Of a stretch of 64,000 nucleotides of DNA, positions 18,341 to 26,344 are shown piece by piece. The notes below the pieces were generated by a model. That model did not search any database. It saw only the letters and a list, made by a program, of their open reading frames with translations, and was not told the DNA's origin. This DNA comes from Actinomadura sp. NAK00032 (GTDB lineage Bacteria > Actinomycetota > Actinomycetes > Streptosporangiales > Streptosporangiaceae), in contig NZ_CP054932.1 of assembly GCF_013364275.1 (NCBI RefSeq), positions 8,494,001 through 8,558,000 on the forward strand. Direction: 5' to 3'. The position numbers and the translations under genes are program-made. How positions within the stretch are numbered: position 1 is the stretch's first letter; the number at the start of each line of letters is the position of its first letter.

Positions 18341-18589
18341 GAACGGATCGTCAAGGTTGACCCGGCGCACACGTCGCAGGCCTGCAACGCGTGTGGGCGC
18401 CGCGCCCGGGACAACCACGAGAGCCGAGCGGTGTTCCGATGCGTCGCCTGCGGGCACCAGGCCAACGCCGACGTCAACGCCGCCCGCCACATCCGAAGAC
18501 ACCGCTGTGGGACGCACGGTGGCCGCGCGGGGAGGCGCGCCGTCGGGCGGGCCGGTGCACCGCGAACCTCAACCCCGTCTCCCCTGTGA
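18341..18589 (+). pseudogene. TnpB (IS200/IS605) C-terminal remnant
   Basis: The reading frame gives KVDPAHTSQACNACG and then FRCVACGHQANADVNAARHI, the zinc ribbon (two CxxC pairs) and the final RuvC aspartate region of TnpB-type RNA-guided nucleases. The N-terminal 300 or so residues are absent, so the protein cannot be active. It has no start codon or ribosome-binding site of its own. It points to a decayed IS605/IS1341-type element. Confidence 0.85.
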
Positions 18590-18635
18590 GGGGCGGGTTA
18601 CAATCCCCCGCCTTCAGTCGGAGGAGGACGTCAAC
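18590..18635 (+). mobile_element. Right end of an IS605-type element
   Basis: Immediately after the TnpB stop, the segment reads through an imperfect hairpin (CCCCCGCCTTCAGTCGGAGG) to GAGGACGTCAAC. This closely resembles the right ends of tnpB-carrying IS605-family elements, which usually end in a hairpin followed by GATGTCAA. No left end was found, in agreement with the 5' truncation. Confidence 0.6.
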
Positions 18636-18638
18636 TCC

Positions 18639-18674
18639 CGCTCCTCTTCTCTATAGAGGAGGTTGTAGTGGTTC
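18639..18674 (-). repeat. 36-bp copy of an aldo/keto reductase segment
   Basis: It matches 17642-17677 inside the intact reductase gene at 35 of 36 bases. On the minus strand it encodes NHYNLLYREEERE; the only difference changes GAG to GAA, a synonymous change. It abuts the IS605-type right end. This fits a scrap of a second reductase gene into which the element inserted. Confidence 0.75.
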
Positions 18675-18743
18675 ACTTTATGCACGAACAGCTACGGAGG
18701 GCTCAGCCGCTCTGAAGGTGGCTGCGGCAGTGTCTCCCGGCGC

Positions 18744-19213
18744 GGTGACCTGTTGGACATGTTCGTCTCTGAGGCAGTGCCGACCAAGCTCGAAGGGGCG
18801 TCGTTCTCCGCCGGCCCCATGATCAGGAGTGGTCTCGGCCCGCTGAGCTCAGGACATCGAAGCCCAGTTGGACGCGCTGATCCGCCAGTGGAACGCGCGA
18901 CAGGTCACCAATGACCTGTTGCTGGTGCCTGGACTGGAACAGCAGATCAACCAACTTCGCACCGAGAAGAACAAGCACGAAGCGGCGATCGCAGCGAAGG
19001 CAGCGCGGGACGGCACGAACGCCTCCGAGGTGCGGCGCCGGTGGTACCTCCCCGAGGAGGAGGGAGGGTTTCCGATCTCGGTGAAGCGGACCTACATCCG
19101 CTCGGCCCTGCACGCGGTGATCATGTACCCGGCGGGCAAGGGCAACAAGAAGTTCGACCCTGACCTACTCGACCCGGCCTGGCGCAACGACTGGCAGCCG
19201 GTCGACGTCTGCA
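18744..19213 (+). pseudogene. Serine recombinase C-terminal remnant
   Basis: A first frame gives GDLLDMFVSEAVPTKLEG; after a shift near 18845 a second frame gives DIEAQLDALIRQWN and then SVKRTYIRSALHAVIMYPAG. This pattern (DNA-binding region, coiled coil, then a conserved 'ALHAVIVHPAGKG' type end) is typical of large serine recombinases that integrate phages and mobile elements in actinobacteria. The catalytic N-terminal domain is missing and the frame is broken, so it is inactive. Confidence 0.65.
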
Positions 19214-19215
19214 AG

Positions 19216-19247
19216 CGAGCCTCGCCCCGTTATCGGTGCGGGGCTCG
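19216..19247. terminator. Bidirectional hairpin terminator
   Basis: CGAGCC (19216-19221) pairs with GGCTCG (19242-19247). Inner CGC/GCG pairs extend it to about 10 pairs with one G-U. It lies between the plus-strand recombinase remnant and the convergent XRE regulator, 9 nt from the latter's stop. Confidence 0.5.
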
Positions 19248-19255
19248 TCTGCGTG

Positions 19256-20491
19256 CTAGGCGGCGTAGGTGTTCAGTACTTCGCGGACTTCGGGCACGTC
19301 GCCGTACGGCTCCAACTTGGTGAGGACGACCCGGTTTCGCTGGGCCGTCCGGTCGCTGGCGAAGTCGGCGGAGAGGTCGAGCATCCGCCGCGCGGTCGTG
19401 GCGGCCTCCTCCGGCTCGTTCGCGTCCACCAGGGCCACGGCGAGCCACGAGAGGTACAGCGCCAACTCACGCGTGTGCGTCGAGTCGTACCGGCTGAGTA
19501 CCTCTTGAAGCAGTGGCACGGCGCGCAACGGCTTGCGAAGTTCCGTGTAGACGCGGGCGTCCATCACGTCGAGTTCCTCGGGCGAGACCCAATACGCCCA
19601 CTCGGGCGACTCCTGCGAGTCCTCGCCAGCCATCGCCTCATGCGCCTCCGCGAGAGCGCGCATCGCTGGTTGGGCGTCGCCCGTCTTGGCATGTGCCCAC
19701 GCGACTCGGTCAAGGTAGAGCGCGCGGGCCTTGGCCGGTGCGTCCGGTCCTGCCTCGTCCAGCGCGGCGCGGGCGAGACTGACACCGTCGTCTTCGTGGT
19801 CGGTGTTGGAGAGCTGATAGGCCAGACTCCCGGCAAGGTTGCCCACGAGAGCCAGGTCCCCGGCCTCTCTGGCGGCTGAGACTCCGAGCCGGTAAGCGCG
19901 TGCGGCCTGGTCGTGCTCGCCCGCGTCGCTGGCGATCCATCCCGTGATCTGGGCTATCTCTCCAATGCTGCTGAGAAGCGAGCGGCCGGTCTCCTCGGAA
20001 TGCGTCGTCTCGCGGTAGAGCCGAACGGCTCCGGCCAACTCCCGGAGCGCGGGGGCGAGTAGATCACCACCGGCTATGACGTCGTCGGCGAGCCGTAGGC
20101 CGTGCGCACGGTCGGCGAGCGCGGCCGCCGTGGTGGCTCCGACCCGGCGGCCTGCACTGCTGGCCAAGGGTCCAAGGTCGACACTGTCGGGCAGGAAGTA
20201 AGCGAGCGCCTCGGCCGGACTGCGCAACTCCGTGCCGATGTCCTCGCCTCGCGCATGGGCTGCTGCTCGCTCAAGAGTGTCGAGCGGCACGCTTAGGGCC
20301 GTCGCTAGGGCGGGGAGCCACACGTCAGGAACGCGCTCGCCTCGTTCCCACCGGCTGATCTCGTGGCGGGTCACTGAGGCGGTGCCAGAGATCCGGCAAA
20401 GCGTCTCCGCTAACTGCCGCTGGCTCTTGCCCGCGTCGCGGCGCAACCTTGCGAGGTACGCGCCGAACCGCTTGCGTTTCGCGTCGCCCAC
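19256..20491 (-). CDS. XRE-family regulator with TPR-like domain
   Basis: A DNA-binding helix-turn-helix fills residues 8-65 (KSQRQLAETLCRISG and RHEISRWERGERVP). The rest of the 411 residues is all-helical, Ala/Leu/Asp-rich and consistent with tetratricopeptide repeats. This architecture is common in actinobacterial regulators, often encoded beside small proteins of unknown role, as here (20671-21157, divergent). It may sense a partner or small signal through the TPR region. It most likely controls the divergent pair; this is inferred from position. Codon choice is as in host genes. Confidence 0.85.
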   Translation of the reverse strand: MGDAKRKRFGAYLARLRRDAGKSQRQLAETLCRISGTASVTRHEISRWERGERVPDVWLPALATALSVPLDTLERAAAHARGEDIGTELRSPAEALAYFLPDSVDLGPLASSAGRRVGATTAAALADRAHGLRLADDVIAGGDLLAPALRELAGAVRLYRETTHSEETGRSLLSSIGEIAQITGWIASDAGEHDQAARAYRLGVSAAREAGDLALVGNLAGSLAYQLSNTDHEDDGVSLARAALDEAGPDAPAKARALYLDRVAWAHAKTGDAQPAMRALAEAHEAMAGEDSQESPEWAYWVSPEELDVMDARVYTELRKPLRAVPLLQEVLSRYDSTHTRELALYLSWLAVALVDANEPEEAATTARRMLDLSADFASDRTAQRNRVVLTKLEPYGDVPEVREVLNTYAA

Positions 20492-20670
20492 GCTGGCCCC
20501 CTCTCTCCCTCAAGTCTGGCCCCTCCCAGGCCCCCTGTCTGGTGCCTCTGGGGGATCCGGTGAGAAAGACAAGCTCAGAGCCATGGAAACGCGGCGTGCA
20601 TCGCCGGTCAACCTAGATCGGCGTCTGTCGCGCCCGGTCCATCCCCCGGGCCCTGCTGAAAGGACAGTCC

Positions 20671-20967
20671 ATGGGAACGGAGACAACCGAGGTGACGGAG
20701 GCGCGGCGACTACGTATCTGGGCGTTGGCGCAATCGCTCAAGTCGCACGGGTACGCGGTGGAGGTGGCCGAGTCTGACCCGCTACTGGCGGTCCCTGTCG
20801 CGTTCGGGTCGCCGGTGGTGGTGCGCTGCGATCGTCGGGCGGTCTGCGGCGGTGAACTGTGGTTCGCCTTCTCCGGAGGCGGTGCGATCGCTCCGGCCGA
20901 TGACGCCCACGTGCACGACGTCGTCGTGGCGGTCAAGGGCAAGATCTCCTCTCAGTCCGATGGGTAG
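20671..20967 (+). CDS. Hypothetical small protein
   Basis: A 98-residue soluble protein, not recognised. The sequence begins MGTETTEVTEARRLRIWALA and contains a likely beta-rich core around VVVRCDRRAVCGGELWFAFS. An AAAGGA site lies 6 nt before the ATG. It is transcribed divergently from the XRE-TPR regulator and overlaps the next ORF by 8 nt, so the two are probably co-translated. It is likely a member of the regulator's target operon. Confidence 0.6.
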   Translation: MGTETTEVTEARRLRIWALAQSLKSHGYAVEVAESDPLLAVPVAFGSPVVVRCDRRAVCGGELWFAFSGGGAIAPADDAHVHDVVVAVKGKISSQSDG

Positions 20968-21157
20968 GCGTCCCTCGTCCGGCGTGGTCACCTGGTACGG
21001 GCGGGCCACCGGGGCATGGTGGGCCATGGTTCCCTCGTCGGACGGGACTCGTCTGGTCGAAGCGGCCAACCCTCGTGAACTCCGGGAAGCGATCGAGAAT
21101 CCGGCGGCCTGGCCATGGCCTCGCCGCAAGTTCCTGGCTCGTCCCTCCGGTCGGTGA
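20960..21157 (+). CDS. Hypothetical small protein
   Basis: A 65-residue product starting MGRRPSSGVVTWYGRATGAW, ending in a basic tail. It overlaps the upstream gene by 8 nt, a typical coupled arrangement, although no clear ribosome-binding site precedes it. Trp-rich and small; no family recognised. Such two-gene sets beside XRE-TPR regulators recur in actinobacteria, which is the main support. Confidence 0.5.
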   Translation: MGRRPSSGVVTWYGRATGAWWAMVPSSDGTRLVEAANPRELREAIENPAAWPWPRRKFLARPSGR

Positions 21158-21746
21158 GGACATGAGGGCCGCGGCTTCCCTTACGCACTGACAGGGTCGG
21201 GGCCGGTCGATGGCCGTAGGCCACCCCGTAGGGGCGACCGGAGGGAGTCAGCCGGCGCCGTTGCGGCAATTCCGTCTCAAGCGTCGCCCGGCCTGGAAGC
21301 CGCTGCCCGGCACCTGTGCGACAAGCCGCCGCGCGGGGCCTGCCTCGGCTTGCGCGCTGCGGCACGGGCGGGCCGTCCACGGCAGGGCAGGGCGGTGGGC
21401 GGGGCCGCGCCGCGAACGGCCCCCAGGCCGCACGCGCAAGGCGCGGCGGCCGTCCCCGGTCCCGCCCTGCGGTGGACGGGCCCAACCCCGCACCCGGCCC
21501 CGCGCCCTCCCCTGACGAGATCAGTCCCTGGGCGTCGGATGTGCCGCGCGTTGAAGCTGGACGGTTCCGGACTTGCGCGGGTGCGGGGCCTCGTAGCCTT
21601 GACCGGCGGACGGGCAGCACCTGCCTGCCCGCAATGGCCCGTCGCGAGGCCCCGCGAGGGGTCCCCGTGCAAGTCGGGAACCGGCCAGCGGCTCAGACCT
21701 GCCGATCAACAGGTCTTGGCCTGAAACTAAGCCGGGCTTCGTTCAG
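21158..21746. other. Gene-free GC-rich stretch with hairpins
   Basis: No frame here has convincing coding character on either strand. A perfect 7-bp hairpin (AGACCTG at 21695-21701 pairing with 21710-21716) could end transcription of the minus-strand ORF at 21747. Other short GC stems are present. Lower third-position bias suggests decayed or foreign DNA rather than a host intergenic region. Confidence 0.4.
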
Positions 21747-21926
21747 CTACTTCTTCTTCTTTGCCTTCCCGCCGATTCCCCAACTGGGACGCGGGGTGTT
21801 CCGTGTCAACGAGAATCCTCCCAAGCCGCTGCCACCGCGTTTGGAGGAGGACCTCCCGGTTCGCTTCCCCCCGAACGTTCCAAGCGCTGTGCGTGGAACA
21901 GACCTCTTACCTCGACCTTTCGCCAT
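21747..21926 (-). CDS. Possible small basic protein of the decayed element
   Basis: The 59-residue reading MAKGRGKRSVPRTALGTFGG ends in GGKAKKKK and is rich in Lys, Arg, Gly and Ser, as in nucleic-acid-binding peptides. GGGGGA precedes the ATG. Codon use is less GC-biased than in surrounding host genes, as expected of element cargo. The frame stays open upstream to 22166, so a longer product is possible. No family recognised; it may be a chance ORF. Confidence 0.3.
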   Translation of the reverse strand: MAKGRGKRSVPRTALGTFGGKRTGRSSSKRGGSGLGGFSLTRNTPRPSWGIGGKAKKKK

Positions 21927-22187
21927 GACGTCCCCCATGTCAGGCGTGCCGGTTAGTTCTCTACTCAGCTTAAGTACGTACCTGACCAGCTGCGGCCCGT
22001 AGGGCCGCCTTGACCTTGTAATGAAACTCCTCGACGCCGGGTGGTCCTGGCTAGCTCGCCTTCCGGTCCTCGTGTCCTCGTCGCGCTCGGTGAGCTGATT
22101 CCGGATGCCTCTCGCCTTCTGCACTCGGTCGCGGGCCTGCTGCGCCCAAAAGTGTTCTCCGTGCATGAGGCCGCTTCCGAGGTACTT

Positions 22188-23224
22188 TCATTGCCCGGTG
22201 GTCACCGTGGTGCGGTTCGGGTCGGATTCGGGTCGTCCTGCGGCCACGCGGGCTGCTTGGGTGGTGTGGTCGGCGCGGGCCTGGTGTAGCTGGGTGAGCG
22301 TGACCGAGTAGCGGCGGGACTTGGAGGAGAAGTGCCCGCCGTACCCCAACATGTGAGCCCAGTTGCGTAGCCGTAGGTCGTGGTACTCGGGTAGGTCGGC
22401 CAGTGCGAAGCACGTCCAGATCATGCGGCGGGCGTGCTCGGGCACCTTCAACGAGTTGATCTGTGTCGCGTACCGGATGGGGCGGTCTACCGTGCCGGAG
22501 TCTTCGGCGCCCTTGGTGGCGTACTTGGCGATGTAGTGGGCCACGTGCTTGTCGGCGATGCCGTCCAGGTCGGCGGCCACCTGGATGGCCTGGGTGTCGA
22601 GCTGGCGTCCCCAGCGCAGCATGAGCGGCGGACTTGTCCCGTCCGGGTGCGCGGCTGGGACCTCGACCTGTGCGGCGGCCATGCGGAGGGTGCGCTCTAG
22701 TAGTTCGGAGGTAACCCATGCGCGCGGCGGTTGGTCGGGGCCGTCCGGTCCGTCCAGGCGCACCACCGCATGGAAGTGGATCAACCCGCGTCGCTGGTAC
22801 TCGATGACACGGGCGTACGACACGCGGGCCTGCTCGCGTAGGGCCTTGTGGGTGATGCCCAGCTCGGCGGTGATCAGCCTCGGGACGGCGAGAGTCAGGC
22901 GACGCCACAACTCCAGGGCATGGGCGTTGCACAGCACGGCGGCCGGATAGTCGTAGCAGTCACGGCAGATCGGCTGTCCTGCCTGCGGGTCGTCTGGCTC
23001 GTGCCGCGCTCGGCATCCTTCCGAAGGAACCCGGTCGGTTCGTCGGCGGTCGAGTACGACTCGATCAACTCGCCGGTCTCGCCGTCCAGCGTGATCCGCT
23101 CGCCGCGTAGCCGTACCGGCTGCTCGCACCCTCCGGTGGACTTGATCATCTGGTGCCAGCGGTCGAAGTCCGGCATAGCGGCGCGCTGGACAGCGGCAGC
23201 GAGCTCGGGCGGTAGTTCGGGCAT
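22188..23224 (-). pseudogene. RepSA-type replication initiator, internally deleted
   Basis: The N-terminal frame (from 23224) reads MPDFDRWHQMIKSTGGC and ends at PTGFL. The C-terminal frame resumes with HEPDDPQAGQPICRDCYDY and runs to 22188, through FHAVVRLDGPDG, HVAHYIAKYATKGAE and RNWAHMLGYGGHFSSKSR. Both parts resemble RepSA initiators of pSAM2-type actinomycete integrative elements. Intact proteins have roughly 70-80 residues between these parts, including a CGNRR/CPxC cysteine region. Here they are missing and the frame shifts near 23020-23035, at a small palindrome (TCCTTCGGAAGGA). The gene is therefore probably dead. Confidence 0.75.
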
Positions 23225-23234
23225 CTGCGGGGCC

Positions 23235-23486
23235 TCATGCCGCGTCCCGCAGCGTCTCGTGGGCCTGGTCGTCCTCGGTCTGGTCCTGCTCTGCCGGGGC
23301 GCCTTCGGGGGACAGCGAAAACCCGAAGATCATTCCAACCTGGCGCCACTTGGCGTCTGACCAGTGCGGCGATGTGCTGGCCTGACGCTTACCCCACGCG
23401 ACTGCTTCCAGGCTGGGCTTCAACCCGTGACTCCTCTCCCTGGCTACGGCTAGGGAGCGCGCGGCGACCTCCGGGACTGAAGACAC
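23235..23486 (-). CDS. Hypothetical protein of the decayed element
   Basis: An 83-residue ORF with WSDAKWRQVGMIFGFSLSPE in the middle. It ends 10 nt before the RepSA-like start, so the two would be co-translated. Small ORFs in this position are common in actinomycete integrative elements. No function can be assigned; no signal peptide or membrane segment is visible. Confidence 0.4.
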   Translation of the reverse strand: MSSVPEVAARSLAVARERSHGLKPSLEAVAWGKRQASTSPHWSDAKWRQVGMIFGFSLSPEGAPAEQDQTEDDQAHETLRDAA

Positions 23487-23772
23487 TCCGACCTGCGGGC
23501 ACGCTGACGCCTACTCGTTCCGGTCGATGCTTCGCGCGAGTGGCCTTCTTCAGGTGCCGTGTTAGCCAGGGCTGTTCGTTTTAGGTAGCTATTCGCGGGA
23601 CGAGTCCCACCCGGGCGCGCACCCGGTCTTGCGTGCCATGAGCCCACCTTGGCGATCTGTGTAGTTAGTGTTTTGCGGCTTTCCGCTTGGATCGAGGTCA
23701 CCTCACGGAACCCCCGCGACGGGAGCCGACCCCGTCCGCCACTCGCTTGTCTCGGAGTCGCTGGACGGTAGG
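23487..23772. other. Gene-free stretch upstream of the element genes
   Basis: Probably the former control region of the rep genes, then bordered by the IS3-type insertion. I see no convincing promoter boxes, tRNA or attachment-site repeat. Confidence 0.35.
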
Positions 23773-23805
23773 TGTCAAGTCAAACGGGACAGGGGCCAGT
23801 GATCG

Positions 23806-24846
23806 TTAGGCGGCCTGTTTCTCCTGGTCAGAGCTGCTCGGGTCGGTGGGGTCTTCGTCGGGTCGGTTGATCTGCGCGACTGTGGGGATCTTGGGCAGCG
23901 TGGGCGGCTGGGTGAACCGTCGCGGGTTGGCCGCGCGGAACGCTGCGATCGTGGCGGCTCGGTTGTGCTGGATCGCCTGTGCGGTGCCGATATGCATGGT
24001 GAACGGCGTGTGGAGCCCGATCCCGGCGTGGTAATGCCGGTGATTGTAGTAGTCGAAGAAATGGTGGCAGAACGTCTCGGCCTCGTCGAGCGAGGTGAAC
24101 CTGGCAGGGAACACCGGGCAGTACTTCAAGGTTTTGAACTGCGCCTCGCTGTAGGGGTTGTCGTTGCTCACCTTCGGGCGGGAGTGGGACTTGATGATGT
24201 CCAGGTCTGCCAGTAGTGCCGTCACCGGCTTGGAGGTCATCGAGGTCCCGTTGTCGGAATGGATGGTGCCGGGCACGATCCCGCCGTTGGCGGCGAACGA
24301 GTTCTGCATGAACTGCTCGGCCAGCTCACCTGACTCGCGCAGGTGGATCTCCCAGTGCACGACGTAGCGGGAGAAGATGTCGAGCATCACATACAGGTCA
24401 TAGAACTGGCGTGGCCCCGGACCTGGCAGTTTCGTGATATCCCAACTCCATATCTGGTTGGGGGCGTGCGCGGCCAGATACGGTTTGGTGCGCGCCTGGT
24501 GCCGGGCGTGGGCGCGCCGCTCCCGGACCTGGTCACGCCTGCGTAGTTCCCGGTACATCGTCGACACCGACGCCAGGTACACCCCCTCGTCCAGCAGCGC
24601 AGCCCACACCTGTCGGGGTGCCTTGTCGGCGAACCGGTCGCTGTTGAGCATCTCGACCAGTTCGGCCCGTTCGCTCTCGCTCAGCGCGTTCGGCGGCGCC
24701 GGCCGCTCCGCCGGCTCACTGTTTCCCGGCGCCGGGTTCCGCCGTCGGTAGAAACTGCTGCGCGGCACACCCGACAATGCGCACGCGAAGCGAATCGGCA
24801 GATGCTCGACCAGCAGGGAAAGGGTTTCGTGGCGGCAGCGGGTCAC
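23806..24846 (-). CDS. IS3-family transposase OrfB
   Basis: A DDE recombinase with rve integrase core, 346 residues. The catalytic residues are visible: Asp in WSWDITKLPG, Asp in IHSDNGTS and Glu in NPYSEAQFKTLK. An N-terminal helical region with SGVPRSSFYRRR binds the ends. The GTG start overlaps the orfA stop by 4 nt (GTGA), with orfB in the -1 frame, so either coupling or a -1 frameshift could make the transposase. No inactivating change is seen. Confidence 0.93.
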   Translation of the reverse strand: MTRCRHETLSLLVEHLPIRFACALSGVPRSSFYRRRNPAPGNSEPAERPAPPNALSESERAELVEMLNSDRFADKAPRQVWAALLDEGVYLASVSTMYRELRRRDQVRERRAHARHQARTKPYLAAHAPNQIWSWDITKLPGPGPRQFYDLYVMLDIFSRYVVHWEIHLRESGELAEQFMQNSFAANGGIVPGTIHSDNGTSMTSKPVTALLADLDIIKSHSRPKVSNDNPYSEAQFKTLKYCPVFPARFTSLDEAETFCHHFFDYYNHRHYHAGIGLHTPFTMHIGTAQAIQHNRAATIAAFRAANPRRFTQPPTLPKIPTVAQINRPDEDPTDPSSSDQEKQAA

Positions 24847-25268
24847 GAATTCTCGGTGTCCGCGCTCTCGGACATTGTTTCCAAGAGCGCGATACCTTTT
24901 CCCATGATGTCCAGGGCGGCCTCGGTCTGCTTGAGTTTTCTGGCCATGGCGGCGTTCTGCCGCTCCAGCCGCGCCTTCTCCTTGCGCAACTGCTCCAACT
25001 CGGCCTGCTCCGGCGTCTTCTCCTTCTTGGCGGCCGGGCGGCTCGTTCCCGCAGCGGTCAGTTCACCGGCGTCGCGCTGCCGGCGCCACAGTTGAACGCT
25101 GGACTCATAAAGTCCCTCACGGCGCAGCAGTGCGCCCTTGTCGCCATGCTCGGCCGCGTCGTACTCCTCGACCATCCGCAACTTGTAGGCGGCACTGAAG
25201 GTCCGCCGCTTGGGCCGGCCGGTCCGCGGCCCGTCACCGGAAGGAAGATCGTGGCTGGTCATCGTCAC
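24843..25268 (-). CDS. IS3-family transposase OrfA
   Basis: A 141-residue DNA-binding protein with a helix-turn-helix (RRTFSAAYKLRMVEEYDAAE and LYESSVQLWRRQRD) followed by a leucine-zipper-like coiled coil (AELEQLRKEKARLERQNAAM). Its role is to recognise the IS ends and dimerise with OrfB. It is directly upstream of and overlaps orfB. Confidence 0.92.
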   Translation of the reverse strand: MTMTSHDLPSGDGPRTGRPKRRTFSAAYKLRMVEEYDAAEHGDKGALLRREGLYESSVQLWRRQRDAGELTAAGTSRPAAKKEKTPEQAELEQLRKEKARLERQNAAMARKLKQTEAALDIMGKGIALLETMSESADTENS

Positions 25269-25300
25269 TCTGCTCAGTACCCGTTCTCGCCCTGTCTACA

Positions 25301-25694
25301 TCAGCTAGGGAACTTCATCCCCTCGTGTCCCATCTGAGCCTGACACAGAGGGGGATGCGGCTCCGGTCTCAACGGTGCCATGCGCCCGCGAAAATCAAAC
25401 CTGCGAAACCCCCGTGCCCGCGGGGGTTCCGAGTATGCACGGTTGTCCGTTGGTGACCGCTGGCGTCCGGTGGTGACGGGTGGCATATAGCCACACCCGA
25501 AAGGAAAGTGACGCACATCACACGATGTACGTCGGACTGCTAACGCGGGGATTGTCACTCTTCGTGGTCACGGTGATCGCCATCCCGCGCCGCCCCCCAC
25601 CCCCCCGAATTACCACCCCCCACCCGCTGCACGGCGGACTGAAGTGAGGGCGGGGCTGGGGCCTTCGCTGCGGGCGAGGTAGCCTGCGATCTTC
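25301..25694. other. Intergenic region upstream of the 2H phosphoesterase
   Basis: No coding potential. It contains the dispersed repeat copy at 25606-25637, a C-rich stretch (25592-25607), and GTCACTC-type sequence near 25555. A promoter for the next gene is expected here but no clear boxes stand out. Confidence 0.4.
25606..25637. repeat. Dispersed repeat, copy 2
   Basis: The segment starts GAATTACCACCCCCC and ends CCGCTGCACGGCGG. It matches 18272-18301 apart from two short C-run insertions and two substitutions. Both copies are preceded by GCGCCGCCCCCC. The sequence is outside coding regions in both places. Confidence 0.5.
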
Positions 25695-26234
25695 ATGGCG
25701 TATGGAATCGTCTTGTTGCCGGCGGATGCCAGTGCTCTGACACGGCAGTCCGCCGCGATCGCCCGACTCGCCGACCCGATCATGCAACTGGGCGCCGACG
25801 CGCCGCCCCACGTCAGCGTGGTGCACGCGGACGTCTCGGCGGAGATGGCCATGGCTCTGTGGACCGATCTCACGGCTCACCGCCGACTGGATTTCGTGCT
25901 GCGGTTCGCCGGTCTCATGTTCGCCCCCATTGCTCCAGGCGATCCATACGTCCCGGAGGGCGGTGTCTACTACGGGCTTGAGTGCGTACGCTCCGCGGCG
26001 CTGCTTGAGCTCCACGAAGAGGCGCTCTCCTGGCTGGACGCCGTCCGAGCGCCGGTCCTCAACCCGTCCGGAGTACGGTTCCGCCCGCATGTGACCCTCG
26101 GTGTGCTGCGTGCCGTGCCGAACGGCCCCGTCCCGCTGCCTGACCGGTTGTTCGCCACCGACATGCGTTTCCGCCTGGCGCTGGGCCGCCTCGGCCCCTA
26201 CGGCACCCTTCCGGAGACAGTGGCGACCGTTTAG
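25695..26234 (+). CDS. 2H phosphoesterase / 2'-5' RNA ligase-like protein
   Basis: A 179-residue protein with two His-x-Ser/Thr motifs, PHVSVVH (about residues 34-40) and RPHVTLG, spaced as in the 2H phosphoesterase fold. Members act on 2',3'-cyclic or 2'-5' phosphodiester bonds in RNA or nucleotides. The in-vivo substrate cannot be told from sequence. The gene stands alone, with a terminator-free 106-nt gap to the next gene. Confidence 0.75.
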   Translation: MAYGIVLLPADASALTRQSAAIARLADPIMQLGADAPPHVSVVHADVSAEMAMALWTDLTAHRRLDFVLRFAGLMFAPIAPGDPYVPEGGVYYGLECVRSAALLELHEEALSWLDAVRAPVLNPSGVRFRPHVTLGVLRAVPNGPVPLPDRLFATDMRFRLALGRLGPYGTLPETVATV

Positions 26235-26317
26235 CGGGACGGCGACGGCCGCAACCGGGGGGCGGGCTTCGGGATAGAGGAGGGTGTCAGCATCCTCTAG
26301 TCCCGGAGAAGCACTCC

Positions 26318-26344
26318 ATGAAGACACGCGTATGCACGCGGTGA
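26318..26344 (+). CDS. Eight-codon leader ORF
   Basis: The ATG at 26318 has GGAGAAG 6 nt upstream, better than any site for the sigma gene. It encodes MKTRVCTR and its TGA overlaps the GTG at 26341, which is in the sigma frame. Ribosomes finishing the leader could reinitiate on the sigma gene. The single Cys codon and two Arg codons could make it responsive to charged-tRNA levels. The role is inference. Confidence 0.45.
   Translation: MKTRVCTR

Larger units (their letters stand above)
23773..25300 (-). mobile_element. IS3-family insertion sequence
   Basis: Two overlapping genes (orfA and orfB) have the standard IS3 layout. Candidate ends begin TGTCAAGTCAAACGGGACAG at the left, while the right end, read inwards, begins TGTAGACAGGGCGAGAACGG. 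The match between them is weak, and I see no convincing target duplication, so the boundaries are estimates. Both ORFs are intact. Confidence 0.65.

Noticed and set aside
21640..21730. Possible tRNA at the edge of the integrative-element region
   Set aside because: Hairpins are present but no T-loop consensus, anticodon stem or acceptor pairing could be built.
22045..22191. A 47-codon minus-strand ORF overlapping the RepSA stop as ATGA, a place where an excisionase gene is often found
   Set aside because: Its sequence has no helix-turn-helix or other excisionase features; it looks like a chance frame.
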